Positions 12,301 to 24,211 of a stretch of DNA of 64,000 bases are shown piece by piece. The notes under the pieces were generated by a model, which had not been told where the DNA came from, ran no database searches, and saw only the letters and a list, made by a program, of their open reading frames with translations. Numbering within the stretch: position 1 is the first letter of the stretch; each line of letters begins with the position of its first letter. A program made the position numbers and the translations under genes. The stretch is taken from positions 62,001 to 126,000 of the forward strand of contig JASANG010002266.1 of assembly GCA_030248215.1 (NCBI GenBank), given 5' to 3'. The DNA comes from Enoplolaimus lenunculus (taxonomy: Eukaryota; Nematoda; Enoplea; Enoplida; Thoracostomopsidae).

Positions 12301-15300
12301 TTTCACCAACATGGAACATCGAGGTGTTAATTAGCTAAATGTTCTGGTATATGTATAGAATATTTCCATAACAGTAGTATAAGCATATATGCTCCTGAGC
12401 TTAAATGCCTAAAGCGTAGCCCAAGCCAGATCCTAGTGTAGTGACCCGAATAAGAGGGGGACTGATATTTATTTGGCATCTCCAGAGGGTACCTCCCTTG
12501 TTATTAGGTTATGGAATGTTATTTATTTTCAACTAGCCCTTCGCCACCCTTCGTTAGGTACTGATATATATCCGGTACTGCAACCATCCCTTTAATTAAA
12601 CGTTTATTTGTCTAGCATCAATAGCTTGAGCGATCATGCAAGATTATTCTTTAGAATGTATATACTTTCAAATTTTAAGTACGGCTTAAAGATGCGAACT
12701 CTATTTTATTTGGTCCTGGAGTCATTTATGCACTACACTTAGGAATAACTGACCTTCATGGACTCTAATTAAGTTGTATTCGGGTCATTACAGTAAGCCT
12801 AAGCCTAAGGAAAATTTTAGTCTAAGGCAAGCTACTCTATTGCAGTATCGCGACCTCCAAAAAGGTCTAAACATAGGCCTCTGCTCTAAATTTAATTTAA
12901 CAGAAAATGTTTTCAATTTTTTATTTGAGCGAGTTTCTCAAGTGTAGAGGGATAAAATGCGCCAATTTCGCAACAAAGGGGCTAAGCCCCCTGTTTTCTT
13001 TTGCCTTTGGATCCGACATGCTCACGCCCGAACTTAGAGTATACAGCTTAACTTTTCCCAGGATATTTGAATTTCACAAGGAAAATTGGCGTGTGATCTG
13101 TGATACTGCTAGTTTGGGAAATTGGGATATTACCGGGGGAAATTTGATTCTGGCAAATTGGGACATTACCCGGGATATAGCGGTTTTTGGGAAATTCTGA
13201 TATTGACATTATTATTGGAAGGCAGCAAAAAAATAACAGCTGTTTCATGCACTAGATAATTTGAAAACTATTGAGCTAGCACTAGTGAATCCCGAGCGGG
13301 GACGTACACACCCGTCAGAAAATTTATAGTGATAAAATTGTAATTTCTAGACGTCACAATTAATTCCCCTAAGGAAATTGTTTGTAAAAAATACAATTTC
13401 CCCCTCAGAATCTATTGTTATAAAATGACAAGGTCCCTACCTTCAAATTTTGCGTTTTATAACATTTGCCAGCCCGCCCCCCATCAGAATTTTTGGATCG
13501 GCCTGCAAGCTGGCATGTCTTTTCTCACAAGTTATTCTTAAAACGTTCGAAAAATGGCGGGGTATTTTAGCAGAGTTATTCTCGCGCCAAAATTAGAATT
13601 TACTGAAAAAATTAAATTTCCCGCTTAGTTTTTGGTTTTTCCAGCTAAAATTAGAATTTTTCAGCCAAATTTTGATATTTCCGCAAAATTTGAATATCTT
13701 GCCAAAATTTGAACTTCCGCCATAATTTAATGTGCCGCCAAAATGTAAAATTTTCCGCCAAGTGTGAATTTTCCCGCCAAAAGTAGAATTTCCTTCCAAA
13801 ACTTGAATTTTAAGATAAAATTTGAATCTCCCGCCAAAATTTAAATTTCCAGCCAATATTTAAAATTTCTCTCCAAAATGTAAATTTTTCCGCCAAAAAT
13901 TGAATTTTTCTGCAAAAAGTTGAATTTTTATGCCAAAATTTGAATTTTAAGACGAAATTCAAAATTTTCAGCCAAAATTGAAATTTCCCGCTAAAATTTG
14001 AATTTTCTCGCCAAAAGTTGTACACTGTAAATTTCAGTGAGTTGATTTTAACTCAGAATGAGTTGAATCACTCAGTATGAGTTAGGACTATCAGAACTCA
14101 GAATTTTGAGTTGATTGAATTCATTCTGAGTTAATTAACCAACCCGCCCAGAGTCAATTCAACTCAGCTTGAGAATGAAATCAACTCAGAGTGAGTTTAT
14201 GTTTACTGATATTAATTCAGAAATAACCAACTCGCTAGCTGAATTGATTAATCAACTCATTGAAATTTACAGTGTATTCTCCAGCAAACTTGATATTTTT
14301 TCGCCAAAGTATAAATTTGCGCTCCAAAATTTTAAAAATTAAGAAAATTTTAAAGTCTACAATTCCCAAACATTGACAGTATAATTCGCAGTGTACTACA
14401 GTGACCCGGTTAAGTGGAAGGACATGGATTTGGCCTCTCCAAAGCATAAATGCAATAAACACGATGCTTAACAGGTATTCATTTCACGTCAATCAAAGCA
14501 TAACACAGTAAAGCTACAATTGAAGGCGACAGCAATTGTTTTTTTTCGTGAGGTTACGGCGTAATGGGTGATTAAACCTATCACCTTGTTATTAGGGACC
14601 AAATGGTCACATTTATGCAGCAAAATCAAGAAAAAATTGAAAATTATGCCAGATTCCTATGTGAAAAAAGCAGCATGTATAAACTTGGTGTATGGGCTAC
14701 AGACGCAGAGTAGTGTTCTGCACCAGCCAGGAACCGGCCATTGGCTGGCCGGCGTTCGGCCAGCCAGAGCTATTGGCCGACCAGTAATTGCTTATCAGAG
14801 AAAAAGCCGAAAAAATCTTAACATCATAAAGTATTTTTAGATTTCGATTCCAAAACTTTTAGCTGCAATCTGACATTTTGCGTACTCTTTATCATCATGG
14901 TCAATGTTAAGATTAAATCACTGATTGAAATTACTTTGGTTGCAGTTGTATTCTAGACAACTCATGGTGGTATAATGCGCTTCAGATGATCTGGGTTCCA
15001 TTGCCTTTTACAAAAATATAGTGAAATCTTTCAGAGAGTATAGATAAATATTTTTTTGACAATAATAAAGGAAATAATAATGGAATCGGATTAAATCATC
15101 TTAGATTTTCTCACCAATTAAGCAGCATTTCGAAAAGTAAAAAGTTTAGTTAGATTCAATATAAATGATGTTTGGTTAAGTTTTGTTTGTTTGTCACAAC
15201 TACGAGTTGTGCGTACAGTTTCACAATTGGTGAAGGAGTCATTGCCGCAAAATTTCAAAAATATATACCTAAAACCCCTATGGCTACGCTCTTGTTTATT

Positions 15301-16440
15301 GTATATATAGCAAATTTATACATAAAACGCTGGCGTGTTTTGAGGTTGAACGTTTCGTCGTAATTGCATGATGGGAGAGTGATCGGCAACGTTTTGCATA
15401 GATGTTGTTGAACATAAAATATTAAAATAAGCTGTCTTCTGTTAAACATATGGAATACTACTGAACTTGTTCTTTAGTTTAATGTATATTTCGCAACGAC
15501 ACCGTTTCTTATTGAATTACTGAGCATAAAATGTTTGGTGTTCAATCTGTTAGAAACGTTACGATATAGGTATACCATAAAAATGTTTGATTTTTAAAAT
15601 TTTGTATATTGGCCGGCTGCCTATGACCGGCCTGTCCGCGCCTGGCCAGGTAACACGGTGCAACTGTAGGTGAAAAATACCGTAGCCAAAAGTCAATGAA
15701 ACTTGCCGGAGTCGGACTTGAAGCCGGAGGTGATGCGAAATTAGGTAGTAAAAATGGTTAGCTGTTGTACCCTGCTACACTGCAAAAAAATGGTGAGTCA
15801 AATTGACTCTCTCCGAAATAGGCTTTCCTGACTACACAAAATGAGTCAATATTTGACTTTGCCTGAGTCGAATTCGACTCCATTTGACTCTGGCAGAGTC
15901 GAGTGTTGACTCAGTTTGTGTAGTCAGGAAAAGCCTATTTCAGAGAGAGTCAAATTGACTCACCATTCTTTGCAGTGTAGCTAAAACTTTCGCTTCGTTT
16001 TTGTTCTATTAAATCAGAAACATGATGATTTGCTATTACAATCGTATTTTTTTCAAAATCGGACAGCTCAAAATCATTTGAACAAAATTTTGATTTCCTC
16101 CGGTTCCAGGAATTTTTGCTGACTTCGGTCGGATGCATTTTCCTCACGTCCGGTTGAGCACTTTGGTTTCGCTGTTTGCACCAGGTTTTCAAACGTAAAA
16201 TATTTTATTCTAATTTTTGATGTATTTGGTTTAGGCGACGTTGAAGAATGTGTTAAAGATTGCACACGAGATTTCATGGACGCAATTAAATCGTTTGAAG
16301 TTGCAACGATGTGCTCTGGATTTCATACATACGAAAGTTGTATCAAAGGCTGCCCGCAGGGCGAACAAGTTTGGCAGCTTGCAAAAGAACGCGATCCAGC
16401 AAGCTTTTCGAAACTGTCACAAGATTGTCGGGCGTATTAA
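9333..16440 (+). CDS. Small secreted six-cysteine peptide, two exons (copy 2)
   Basis: Exon 1 (9333-9387) encodes a signal peptide, MRFLLVAFLAAVVFCVVY, ending TACG|GTAAGT in phase 1. Exon 2 (16235-16440) begins after a TTTAG acceptor in the matching phase and completes a Gly codon. The predicted precursor is 86 aa, cut near YG|DVEEC. The mature part has six Cys (C24, C28, C45, C54, C58, C83), including two C-x3-C pairs, a pattern expected of a disulfide-tied helical hairpin (inference). The stop overlaps an AATAAA signal. A TATA box lies 118 bp before the ATG. Exon 2 is about 75% identical to the exon at 2183-2388. The 6.8 kb intron is packed with mobile elements and satellites. Joining exon 1 to this exon 2 is inferred from phase, order and signal-peptide logic; another exon 1 outside the window is possible. 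Family and function unknown. Confidence 0.62.
9626..10162. mobile_element. 0.54 kb element with TGGAGCATCCACGTTATAAC ends
   Basis: TGGAGCATCCACGTTATAAC followed by GC at the left end is mirrored by its reverse complement ending at 10162. The interior carries repeated GAGTCCCTT/GACAGACTGCGGACAAAC motifs also seen near the left edge of the window. Confidence 0.7.
10512..11050. repeat. 19-bp minisatellite GGCGGGAAATTCAAATTTT
   Basis: About 27 head-to-tail copies of the 19-bp unit with 18-20 bp variants. The unit lacks stop codons in several frames, so overlapping open frames of 100-165 codons appear; these are not genes. The same unit occurs inverted at 13570-14020. Confidence 0.95.
11767..12225. 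mobile_element. hAT-like element with CAGGGTGCAAC ends, 459 bp
   Basis: It starts CAGGGTGCAAC and ends GTTGCACACTG. It is flanked by GTACCCGG (11759-11766) and GTATCCGG (12226-12233), a 7-of-8 target duplication. TTCCGGTTCCGG-type repeats lie just inside both ends. It is inserted at the edge of a TATCCGGATA-type repeat. Confidence 0.72.
12437..12792. mobile_element. TGTAGTGACCCG-family element, copy in six-Cys intron
   Basis: It begins TGTAGTGACCCGAATAAGAG and ends with the inverse ATTCGGGTCATTACA. The body (TATTTATTT, CTCCAGAGGGTACC, TTCGCCACCCTTCGTTA, ATCAATAGCTTGAGCGAT) aligns along its length with the copies at 22277-22718 and 36370-36720. Confidence 0.85.
13570..14345. repeat. Inverted, diverged copy of the 19-bp minisatellite, split by an insertion
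   Basis: Units such as CGCCAAAATTTGAATTTCC are the reverse complement of the array at 10512-11050. They run from about 13570 to 14020 and resume at 14277-14345 after a TA-flanked element. More diverged than the first array. Confidence 0.85.
14021..14276. mobile_element. TA-flanked palindromic element, 256 bp
   Basis: It reads TA CACTGTAAATTTCA...TGAAATTTACAGTG TA, with perfect inverted ends and a TA duplication as in Tc1/mariner-type MITEs. The interior is rich in GAGTTGA and TCAACTC repeats. It splits the minisatellite at 13570-14345, giving clean proof of insertion. Confidence 0.88.
15776..15979. mobile_element. TA-flanked foldback element, 204 bp
   Basis: The termini are TACACTGCAAAAA and TTTGCAGTGTA. 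Almost the whole element is a hairpin: GTGAGTCAAATTGACTCTCT and GACTACACAAA are mirrored in the right half. Related full or partial copies lie at 26270-26345, 32323-32544 and 57592-57695. Confidence 0.88.
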
Positions 16441-16445
16441 ATAAA
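16440..16445 (+). terminator. Polyadenylation signal AATAAA, six-Cys copy 2
   Basis: AATAAA overlaps the stop codon of the six-Cys gene, matching the other copy. Confidence 0.55.
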
Positions 16446-17848
16446 AATTTGTACAAAATTTGAAATGATTTTCACATATTTATACGCAATGCTGTCTCGT
16501 TGGTTGCTGAATAAAACGAAATAGAAAAACATTTTACGTAAACTTCAGTTTTCTGGTGTGCTTATAAGGCCATGTCTATTCTGGAGCGTCTTGTGTTGTG
16601 ACGGTCAACTAAGTAGACTTAACCATCAGACTAATTTTCGCTTTTAAGCTTATTACAGATACGCTGCAATTGTTCGATATGAAATAAAAAATTACCAAAT
16701 CCAAAGATTTCGGTGCATCTGCTATCTCTTCTTTCAAATTTTAAAAAGTGGCAAGAAAACGAAACATACGTCTTTAAAAAATACAGTTCAATATTTGTTT
16801 TCGGTTTCCGTTTTGTTCGCCATCCATTTTCGTTATTTTAACTATCCGTTTACACACTGATATCAGGGAGGCGCCGAATCCACGATTTAACCGAATCCGA
16901 AACCAATGCTAATTAAATTTAACATGTATAATTTGTTTCAAAATAGCAATACAATGCCAGCCGCATAACTATTAAACGTTATTATATTTCGCGCCCGACC
17001 ACAGTTGTAAGATTTGTGACTGAAACAAAAGTACTGATTTAAGTATATATAAATAAGTCAGTTAAACTTTTTGTTTAAAAATGAAAAAACATATTGCCGA
17101 ACGTTGTTGGATTCGGGTTTTTCATATCCAAACTAGACTATGTAACCTTTCTTCACTCAAAGTGTTTTAACAATATTTTAATAGTAATCACTAAAAAACC
17201 TCAACCATACACACAAAATAAATTGTCTTGCAACGTTTCTATATTGAACTCAATTCTAAGATTTGTGACCTGAAACAAAAAATAAGTTGTTTGAAATTTT
17301 TGTTTAAAGCTTAAAAACATATTGCAGAACAATCCTGAATTCGGCTTTTTCACAACCGAATGCGAACTGTAATTTTTTTGCCGAATTCGAAACTTTATTG
17401 CCGCCCAGCTTCATCAATGTTCTTTTCAATTTAATCATAAATGGCTGAATTTCACGAACGAGAGCGGTTCGTTTTAATTAATTCCTTTTAAACACAAAGG
17501 TAAGAGATCAAGTTTAATCTGACGAATTGCTATACGCCAGCAAGAGATATTGAAAACATTCCAACTCATTGCCGAGTGTCAAAGTATTGGCAAAGAATCG
17601 ATATTTTTTTTGCAATTACGAAAGCGACACCCATAAAAAATGTCGATTATTGGCAATAACGTTGCGGATTAATCGGGACATTCCTATTGAAACAATTCCG
17701 CTAAATTCAAACGGCACATAGTTTTCTGTATGTGCACACATAATGGTTAGCAACAACCGCTCTGCTGTGTAACTAAATTGGCCAAAGCCTCTGAGTTTGC
17801 AATTAAACTTTATACAAATACATCAAACAAAATAGTGCGACAGAAGCA

Positions 17849-20800
17849 TCAAACGCGCAATCCAAGTTTAACTTTTTCTTTCATCTTCTTTTTCACAGTG
17901 TCCAGGTTGCGTTCCCTCCATTCACTTTTTCGCAGCTTTATTGGTCTATTTCCAACGTATTTACCTAAAACAAAAGAAGATTATTAGTTGTTAGCATCAT
18001 CCAATTTACCGAACAGAGCCGAAACAGTATTACAAGGTAAGTGTGTGAATGGATAAAAAGCGGAAAAAATATATACGTATATATCAAGGTGCAACCGGAA
18101 TTACAATTTACCGAATCTGAAATTTGAAAAAATTACCATAAACGAAACCGAAAAATGAAAAATACATGGCACAGAAAAATTCAATTAAACTTTCTTTATT
18201 CCAATATTATGCAATATTATTGGAGAAATAACCCTAGCTGGAGATAGATATTAATTTTATCTTCTGTATTTTAGATTTTCGTAATTTACCAGAGTGCGAT
18301 GCTTTAATTTCGGTGATTGTCAAGGTTCGTATACTATACAAATAAAATTTATTTAATTTTTTATCGTCATTTTTTTATTAAATATCTTAATTTCCACCGA
18401 CCAAAAATTTAATACCGGAACTTTCAATTCCATTAAAAGTTCACCGGAACCGCAAGGTCAATAATTGCCGGCACCGGAATTCTGCTTACACCCGTACATA
18501 ATATCGTACGCAATAACAGAATTTCTGTTATTTCTCTAACGGAAACAGATATCCGGTTACCCTTGGATAAAGGTATTCTTAAGTTTAAGCCTAAGCAAAC
18601 AACTCAGTCTACAGCTTAAGCTTATTTTATTGCAGTTCGGCGAAAAAACCCGCCTCTTATCTATAAATGGCCCCAAGAGGTGGCACTGTAATAGGCTTTC
18701 CAAAATCGGCACATTCTATATGTCATCTCTTCTGTGCTTTAATTTAAAAATTTTTTGAGAATATTTACATTGGAGGTCACTGTTAAATATATATTTGCAC
18801 CGGATATCCGGATATGAAAAATATTTGTATATGTATTCGAAAACAAACATGTGTCCAGATTTCCGAAATGCTATTGTGTAAATAATTTTTTGGAATAACT
18901 AGCAATATTTCACCCTTAAAGTAGCTGGAGCTGACGAAAACAAATTCTATATTTAAACCTAAGTTTAAATATCGAACCACATTCCTGCTTCCTGCAAAAT
19001 TCCATCATGATTTGAAATTTTGCTCTTAAAACATGTCGAAATTAAAAAAAAACTTTAGTAACTTGATATTTATCGAAATATTGACTTCGTGTTTTTAAAT
19101 TTTTATCTCAAAATTAACTCAGTGAAAATTTGCGTCGAATACGCACAGTCAAATACTAAATTTATTACCTTTTCCAGAAACAAAATCTACTTGTATACAT
19201 ATGCCAAGTCACGTAGTGAGGTTGCATACTAGGCGTCATTTTAAATTTTGACCACTCTTGATTTAACAAGACGTCAAGCCTAACTGTGTATGAATCTAAA
19301 TAGTAAAAGGCTAGCTTGCAAATCAGGCAATCTTTGAAGGGCACATTTGAATTTACCATGACACCATGAGCTCATAACATTTGAATTCAAACTCCCCACG
19401 CTAAGCGATTTCTTATCATACACCAAAATAGTGCAAAAGTACTCTACTAGATTCTAGCTGTCTGAGTAATGGACAGCTATGTGTGAGGTTGGGAGCGACA
19501 ACCCCATCTTGCTTAGTGTTCTTTCAAAATGCGGAATGCTCAAGGAAGACGCAGCCTCCCCCTGAGAGAGAAAAAGCACAAAGTTGATTCAAAAAGTTTG
19601 GTTGCAGAACAAGTTTTTTCTTACATTTGTGCCGGGAAATTAATAGTTAATTAGATGCGCTAAACCAGTCACCAAACGCAAAAAATGATGGCATTCAATT
19701 CAGCGCGCACCTTTTACACAATAGTATACATGAAAAAATATAGATATTTTTAATGTTGAAAATGAAGAATTGCGTTTTAATACATTTACGAGCTTGCCCC
19801 GTCACAAATTTCTGGATCCGCCGGTAAAAGCAAAGCATTATTAAAAGTAACATGGACTGATGTTTGTGGAGTAAATTAAACGTCAGTGTATTTCAATGTG
19901 GTTCATTTTACTTGGAACTAAAACGAGTCATGTATATATAATTTGAGGGAAGGGTGACATTCGATAGAATCGGAGACAAACCAAATCAACTGTATTTCAG
20001 GTGGCCAACGCAAGTATTTATTAATCAGTAGCAATCTTCTAAACCGAATATAACACTACTGAAGCAGTTCCATAATAAAAAAACTATTTAGATTTGTGTT
20101 GTAAGCTCATAGCAATCAGTTTATGGGTCAGGGTACTTACCTTAGGGCAACAAGTTAAAACAAGTGCTTGAGAAACAAAAATTGAGGTTCGGAAACTAAA
20201 AAAAACGCAAAATGGAGTTTCGGATATATAGAAAATTTAATTTTGGATATCCAGATAAATATGCCGCAAGAATTGCCGGATAACCGGATATAAAAAACAT
20301 CTGATGCCCATCCCTACTGTAAACTGACTTACCGTTCATTTCTCTCATTGCTCGTATAAAATCTTGAGGATCTTTGAATGACACGAATCCGTAGCCTTTG
20401 GTTTTATTTGTTCTTCGATCGCGAATAACTTTCGCTTTTTGAAACGACGAATATTTACGAAACGCTTTAGCTAACAACTCATCGCTAACTTCATTACCAA
20501 GATCACCACAAAACACGCGGTAGTCATCTGAAATAAAAATAAAATAGAGCTTACACACATATAAAATGATCTCACAAACACCTGGTTAAATCCTTTTTTA
20601 AAAATCTTCAGTTTACCTCGAAAGATACTTTTAAATCGAAACTCGTCGCCTAGCCCCTAGGTATTACTACAAGCCCAAATACTTTGACATATTTACGACA
20701 CGCATTTAAAATAAAAATATAAACATGAGATTAAATCTAAAAGTCGTTTTAAATGAAAAGTTAGTCTCGCCACACTAATTTCATTCCACCTTACGATAAG

Positions 20801-23633
20801 TGACACATCTAGTTTGCAACAAAATTTCTGTATAGAGCTGATTTCGAGAAGCAAAAATACAGAACTGAAAACTATCATACTCGAATTACAAAACATAAAG
20901 ATCAGCCCCCCGCCGAAAAATTCATGAGCTCGTCAGTGACTTAGCTGACATACTCGGGTCCCATTCAGCCAACGACGGATCTTCCCATTTCACGCCGGCC
21001 GCAGTTCGAACCCATCGTTTGTCTTTCTCGACTTTTTTCTTTTTGTTCTTCGCTTTATTCGACGTATAAGTAGCTCCGGCAACGTCTCCAGTGCCATCTA
21101 TTGTAGACGTCCCTTGGTTTGGATCAGGATCAGCTGGAATTGGTTCGAGACCTGTTTGAGGCATAACACCAGGCATCAGGCCACCGCTATGTTGTATCGG
21201 TATTTGCATCGAAGCCATTGGTGCAGCGCTTAAATAACAAAAAATATTGCAAAACAAACAAAAACAACATGAAAAACAGCATAACTGAGACAATAAATAA
21301 TTTGTTAACAAAACACAAGGACAAACATATCCAATATAATCAGTACAAGCCACATTCAATATAATCAGTATAAGCCACATTTAACCAAACAATAACTTGA
21401 TTCATATTATGGTTAAAATATCTTAAACTCAGCTCAGCCAAAACAAACTTACGGCATCATTGGTACACTGGCAGCAACTCCGACGCCGCTCGTTGCAGAA
21501 TTTGGATATCTAAAAAACGCAGTACTTTCAAAGAATCATGTACGGGTCAACCTATCCTAAAAAGTTCTTATAAAGCGAACTACTCGGCCGGTCACTAGGC
21601 AATTTAAAAATAAAATTAACTTTATACACTACAGTTCAAAAGTTTCCCCTTGAACCCTATTTTAGTTCTGGTTTTTTACTTTACTAAATAATTTGAAATT
21701 ACGAAATAATGATGTATATATACTAATACTAAAATTTATGCCAACGTCGACTGTTCATTCTGATTCATATTTTTCAAACATAAAGACAAGAGACTTCGAA
21801 CTTTTTATGATAGTACTTACACATTAGCTGCTGGCTGAAACACTTGCGGTTGATGTGTAGCGGCTGCGTGAACAGGTGGCCTTGGAGCGTCAGGTACGAA
21901 AGAAGGTCGGGGCGTTAACTGATGACAAGTGGCAAGCACGTCAGGAATCGCAGGTGGAACAACTGACGACTGCTGATGTGGTATTCGAGGCAGATATATT
22001 TGTGATGTCGCAGCAGGTGCTGAACCAAAAACTGAAATTTTTTTAGAATGTGTGATACAATGATAACAACGTTACAAGCATATAACACATAAAAATTTTA
22101 CATTTATTAAATTCTGTGTCCAAATAAAAACCTAATTACAATGGTATAGGCTATCAGTTTAACACAGCCTTGCCTCAGTAGTCGTTTATTTTCCAGAATG
22201 TAGTGTTCGGATATTACCAATATAGAACATTAGGAAAACTAAACTTTATGAGAATTAGATATATTTTAACAATTACTGTAGTGACCCGAATAAGAGTGGA
22301 GACTGATATTTATTTTGCCTCTCCAGAGGGTACCCCTGTTATTCGGTTATGGACTGTTATTTATATTTAACCCACGCCCCGCCACCCTTCGTTACTGATA
22401 TGTATCCGGTACTGCAGTTATCCGTTGAATTAAACGTTTGCTTGGCTTGTGTCAATAGCTTGAGCGATAATGCAAGGTTACATATACTTAGGAATGTACT
22501 TTCTAAACTTTAGTACGCTTTAAACTTTTGAACTCAACGTCATTTGGGACTGGAGTTATTTATACACTACAATCGGGATAATTGACATTTACGGACTCTA
22601 ATTAGGGTTTAGGGACTCTATCCGCTTACGGACTCTTATTAGGGATACAGACTCCTATTGATTGGGACTCAAAGCAGGAACCCCCTTTTATTACCACCCT
22701 CTTATTCGGGTCACTACATTAGGTCTAAAATAACATCTGTAAAACAAGCAAACAAACAAACAAGCAAACAAACAAGCAAGCCAACAAACAAACAAAAAAC
22801 AAACCTGGAGCAGTATGACCAACAGGCAGCGCATACGGAACACCAGGCATTGGCCGCTGTTGAACTACCAATCCTAAAAACAGTCATAATCTAAAATACC
22901 AAAAATAATTATAACTTCGCGCCCGCACAAAACTCAAATTTTACAAGCACAAGCACTATGCACAGTTTACTGGAATCCAAGAAATGTTCGTTAGGTATTA
23001 AACGTGTCAGCAAACATTCCGCATAGTTCCCACTGTTTTTATAGCTATCAAAAAATCTAACCGCAATGAAAAACTTGAACTAATTAATTTGTATAACTAA
23101 ACAAAAATTTTTTTAGATTCCACATACGTTGCTGTTGTAGATGAGGTGCCGGCGGCTGTGGATGTTGATGTGGTCGTACTGAATGAGGAACGAACTGCAT
23201 TGCAGGTGTGATGCTACTTCCGTTAACGGGAACACGTTGAGTAGCCGGAACAACAGCAGCTCTAGGCAGACGTGAGGCCAATCCAAGACCAGCCGATATT
23301 TCCTTCTCGAATCTAAAAATACACCACGAACGTACCAAATTACTACGTACATGTCAGTTAAGAGCTAGAACACAAGCACTACATGCATCAAGCGTCAAAA
23401 GTTCTCTGATCGAAATCTTACAACGGGATTGCGGAAGGTACGTACAAATATTTAACTCTCACGAGTCAGCATTATTTTCCATTTGGTACGTAAATTTATA
23501 TCTACAAAATCACTGAAATCAGTAGTTGAATGTGTAGTAATACAAAACGTCACTCTATGCATGTGACACGAAATTACCTATCCATTTCTTCCTCCATTTG
23601 ACGCAAGCGAGCTTCTGATAAACCTTCAGCCAT
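17849..23633 (-). CDS. RBM42: RBM42-type RRM RNA-binding protein, 8 exons, complete
   Basis: Coding exons on the minus strand, in transcript order: 23633-23578, 23312-23128, 22873-22805, 22031-21821, 21509-21453, 21228-20954, 20527-20333, 17964-17849. All introns are GT-AG and all phases agree; the total is 1164 nt, or 387 aa plus stop. The start MAEGLSEARLRQMEEEMDR resembles the short acidic helix near the RBM42 N-terminus. The middle is Pro/Ala/Gln/Met-rich and low in complexity. A lysine-rich stretch is followed by the RBM42 signature TAAGVKWEDPSLAEWDP. A single RRM then starts near residue 286, with RNP2-like VFCGDL and RNP1 KGYGFVSF. The last exon supplies the basic tail (GKYVGNRPIKLRKS, then LGLRV and stop). 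Human RBM42 is about 480 aa; this one is shorter in the proline-rich part. The family is nuclear and linked to pre-mRNA splicing. The last intron (2.4 kb) is repeat-filled. Family assignment is firm; exact splice sites are predicted by eye. Confidence 0.93.
18085..18497. mobile_element. Element with CAAGGTGCAACCGG ends in RBM42 last intron
   Basis: The left end CAAGGTGCAACCGG and right end GCTTACACCCG resemble the hAT-like family at 11767 and 34332. Internal ACCGGAA/ACCGAAA repeats. Diverged; target duplication unclear. Confidence 0.5.
18790..19720. repeat. Interspersed TATCCGGATA-type repeat, copy A
   Basis: From GGATATCCGGATATGAAAAA onward it aligns for hundreds of bases with 56515-57090. 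Shared blocks include AAATGCTATTGTGT, TAGCTGGAGCTGACGAAAA, TTTGCGTCGAATACGCAC and GCTAAACCAGTCA. Same strand in both places; no reading frame. Shorter pieces occur at 12226-12330 and about 20218-20310. Confidence 0.75.
22277..22718. mobile_element. TGTAGTGACCCG-family element in RBM42 intron 3
   Basis: A 20-bp terminal inverted repeat, TGTAGTGACCCGAATAAGAG, is perfect at both ends. TTA lies next to each end, which hints at a 3-bp target (PIF/Harbinger-like, inference). 442 bp, no reading frame. Confidence 0.9.
22741..22803. repeat. (CAAA)n / (CAAG) microsatellite
   Basis: A run of CAAA and CAAG tetramers ends right at the 5' splice site of RBM42 exon 3 (donor at 22804-22803), so on the transcript it is a TTTG-rich stretch directly after the donor. 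Confidence 0.9.
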
Positions 23634-23843
23634 TCTAACTCTTCGAGATCGACAAAAAACAAAGTGTAATTAAATTACAGAGGCTTTCAAAAGATAGTTT
23701 CCAAATACTGCTGAAATTAAATTTTAAACCGTTGCAACAATTTAATGAAGGTTATAACGTTACACGCAGAATTACGCGGCTTGCGGATGCATGGAGGCGA
23801 GTAAAGTAAAATACTGGTGCATATATAGTACTTTCATATCAAG

Positions 23844-24114
23844 GTGCAACCGGATATTAATTTACCAGAAATGGATAGAGCAGCTAAACTTGTGGAGTTT
23901 ACAATATGTTCATTGAGTTAAAATAAACTGCTAGCTAAATTTTCTAATTTCAATCTTGTTTCACCAAAATGCAACCGTATCGCAGCAAGTTGTAAAAGAA
24001 GTTCACTTACAAAAGTTTTATGACATTATGACATTTGGAACCACCGCCATAAATATCCGGTATTCGGTAGAATTCTACTAACGACCAGATACCGGTCGCC
24101 CTCTGCTTCATTTG
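23844..24114. mobile_element. CAAGGTGCAACCGG-family element upstream of RBM42
   Basis: Left end CAAGGTGCAACCGGATATTA, right end ATACCGGTCGCCCTCTG. The flanks (TTTCATAT and CTTCATTT) loosely match. It lies within 220 bp of the RBM42 start codon, so it may touch the promoter. Confidence 0.5.
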
Positions 24115-24211
24115 CAACAACAATAAAAACACGGACCGTAATACGTACATGCATACACGTAGTTAAAATGTTACGGTTATTATTAGGCAGGCATAAAAAC
24201 GTACAAACTCG

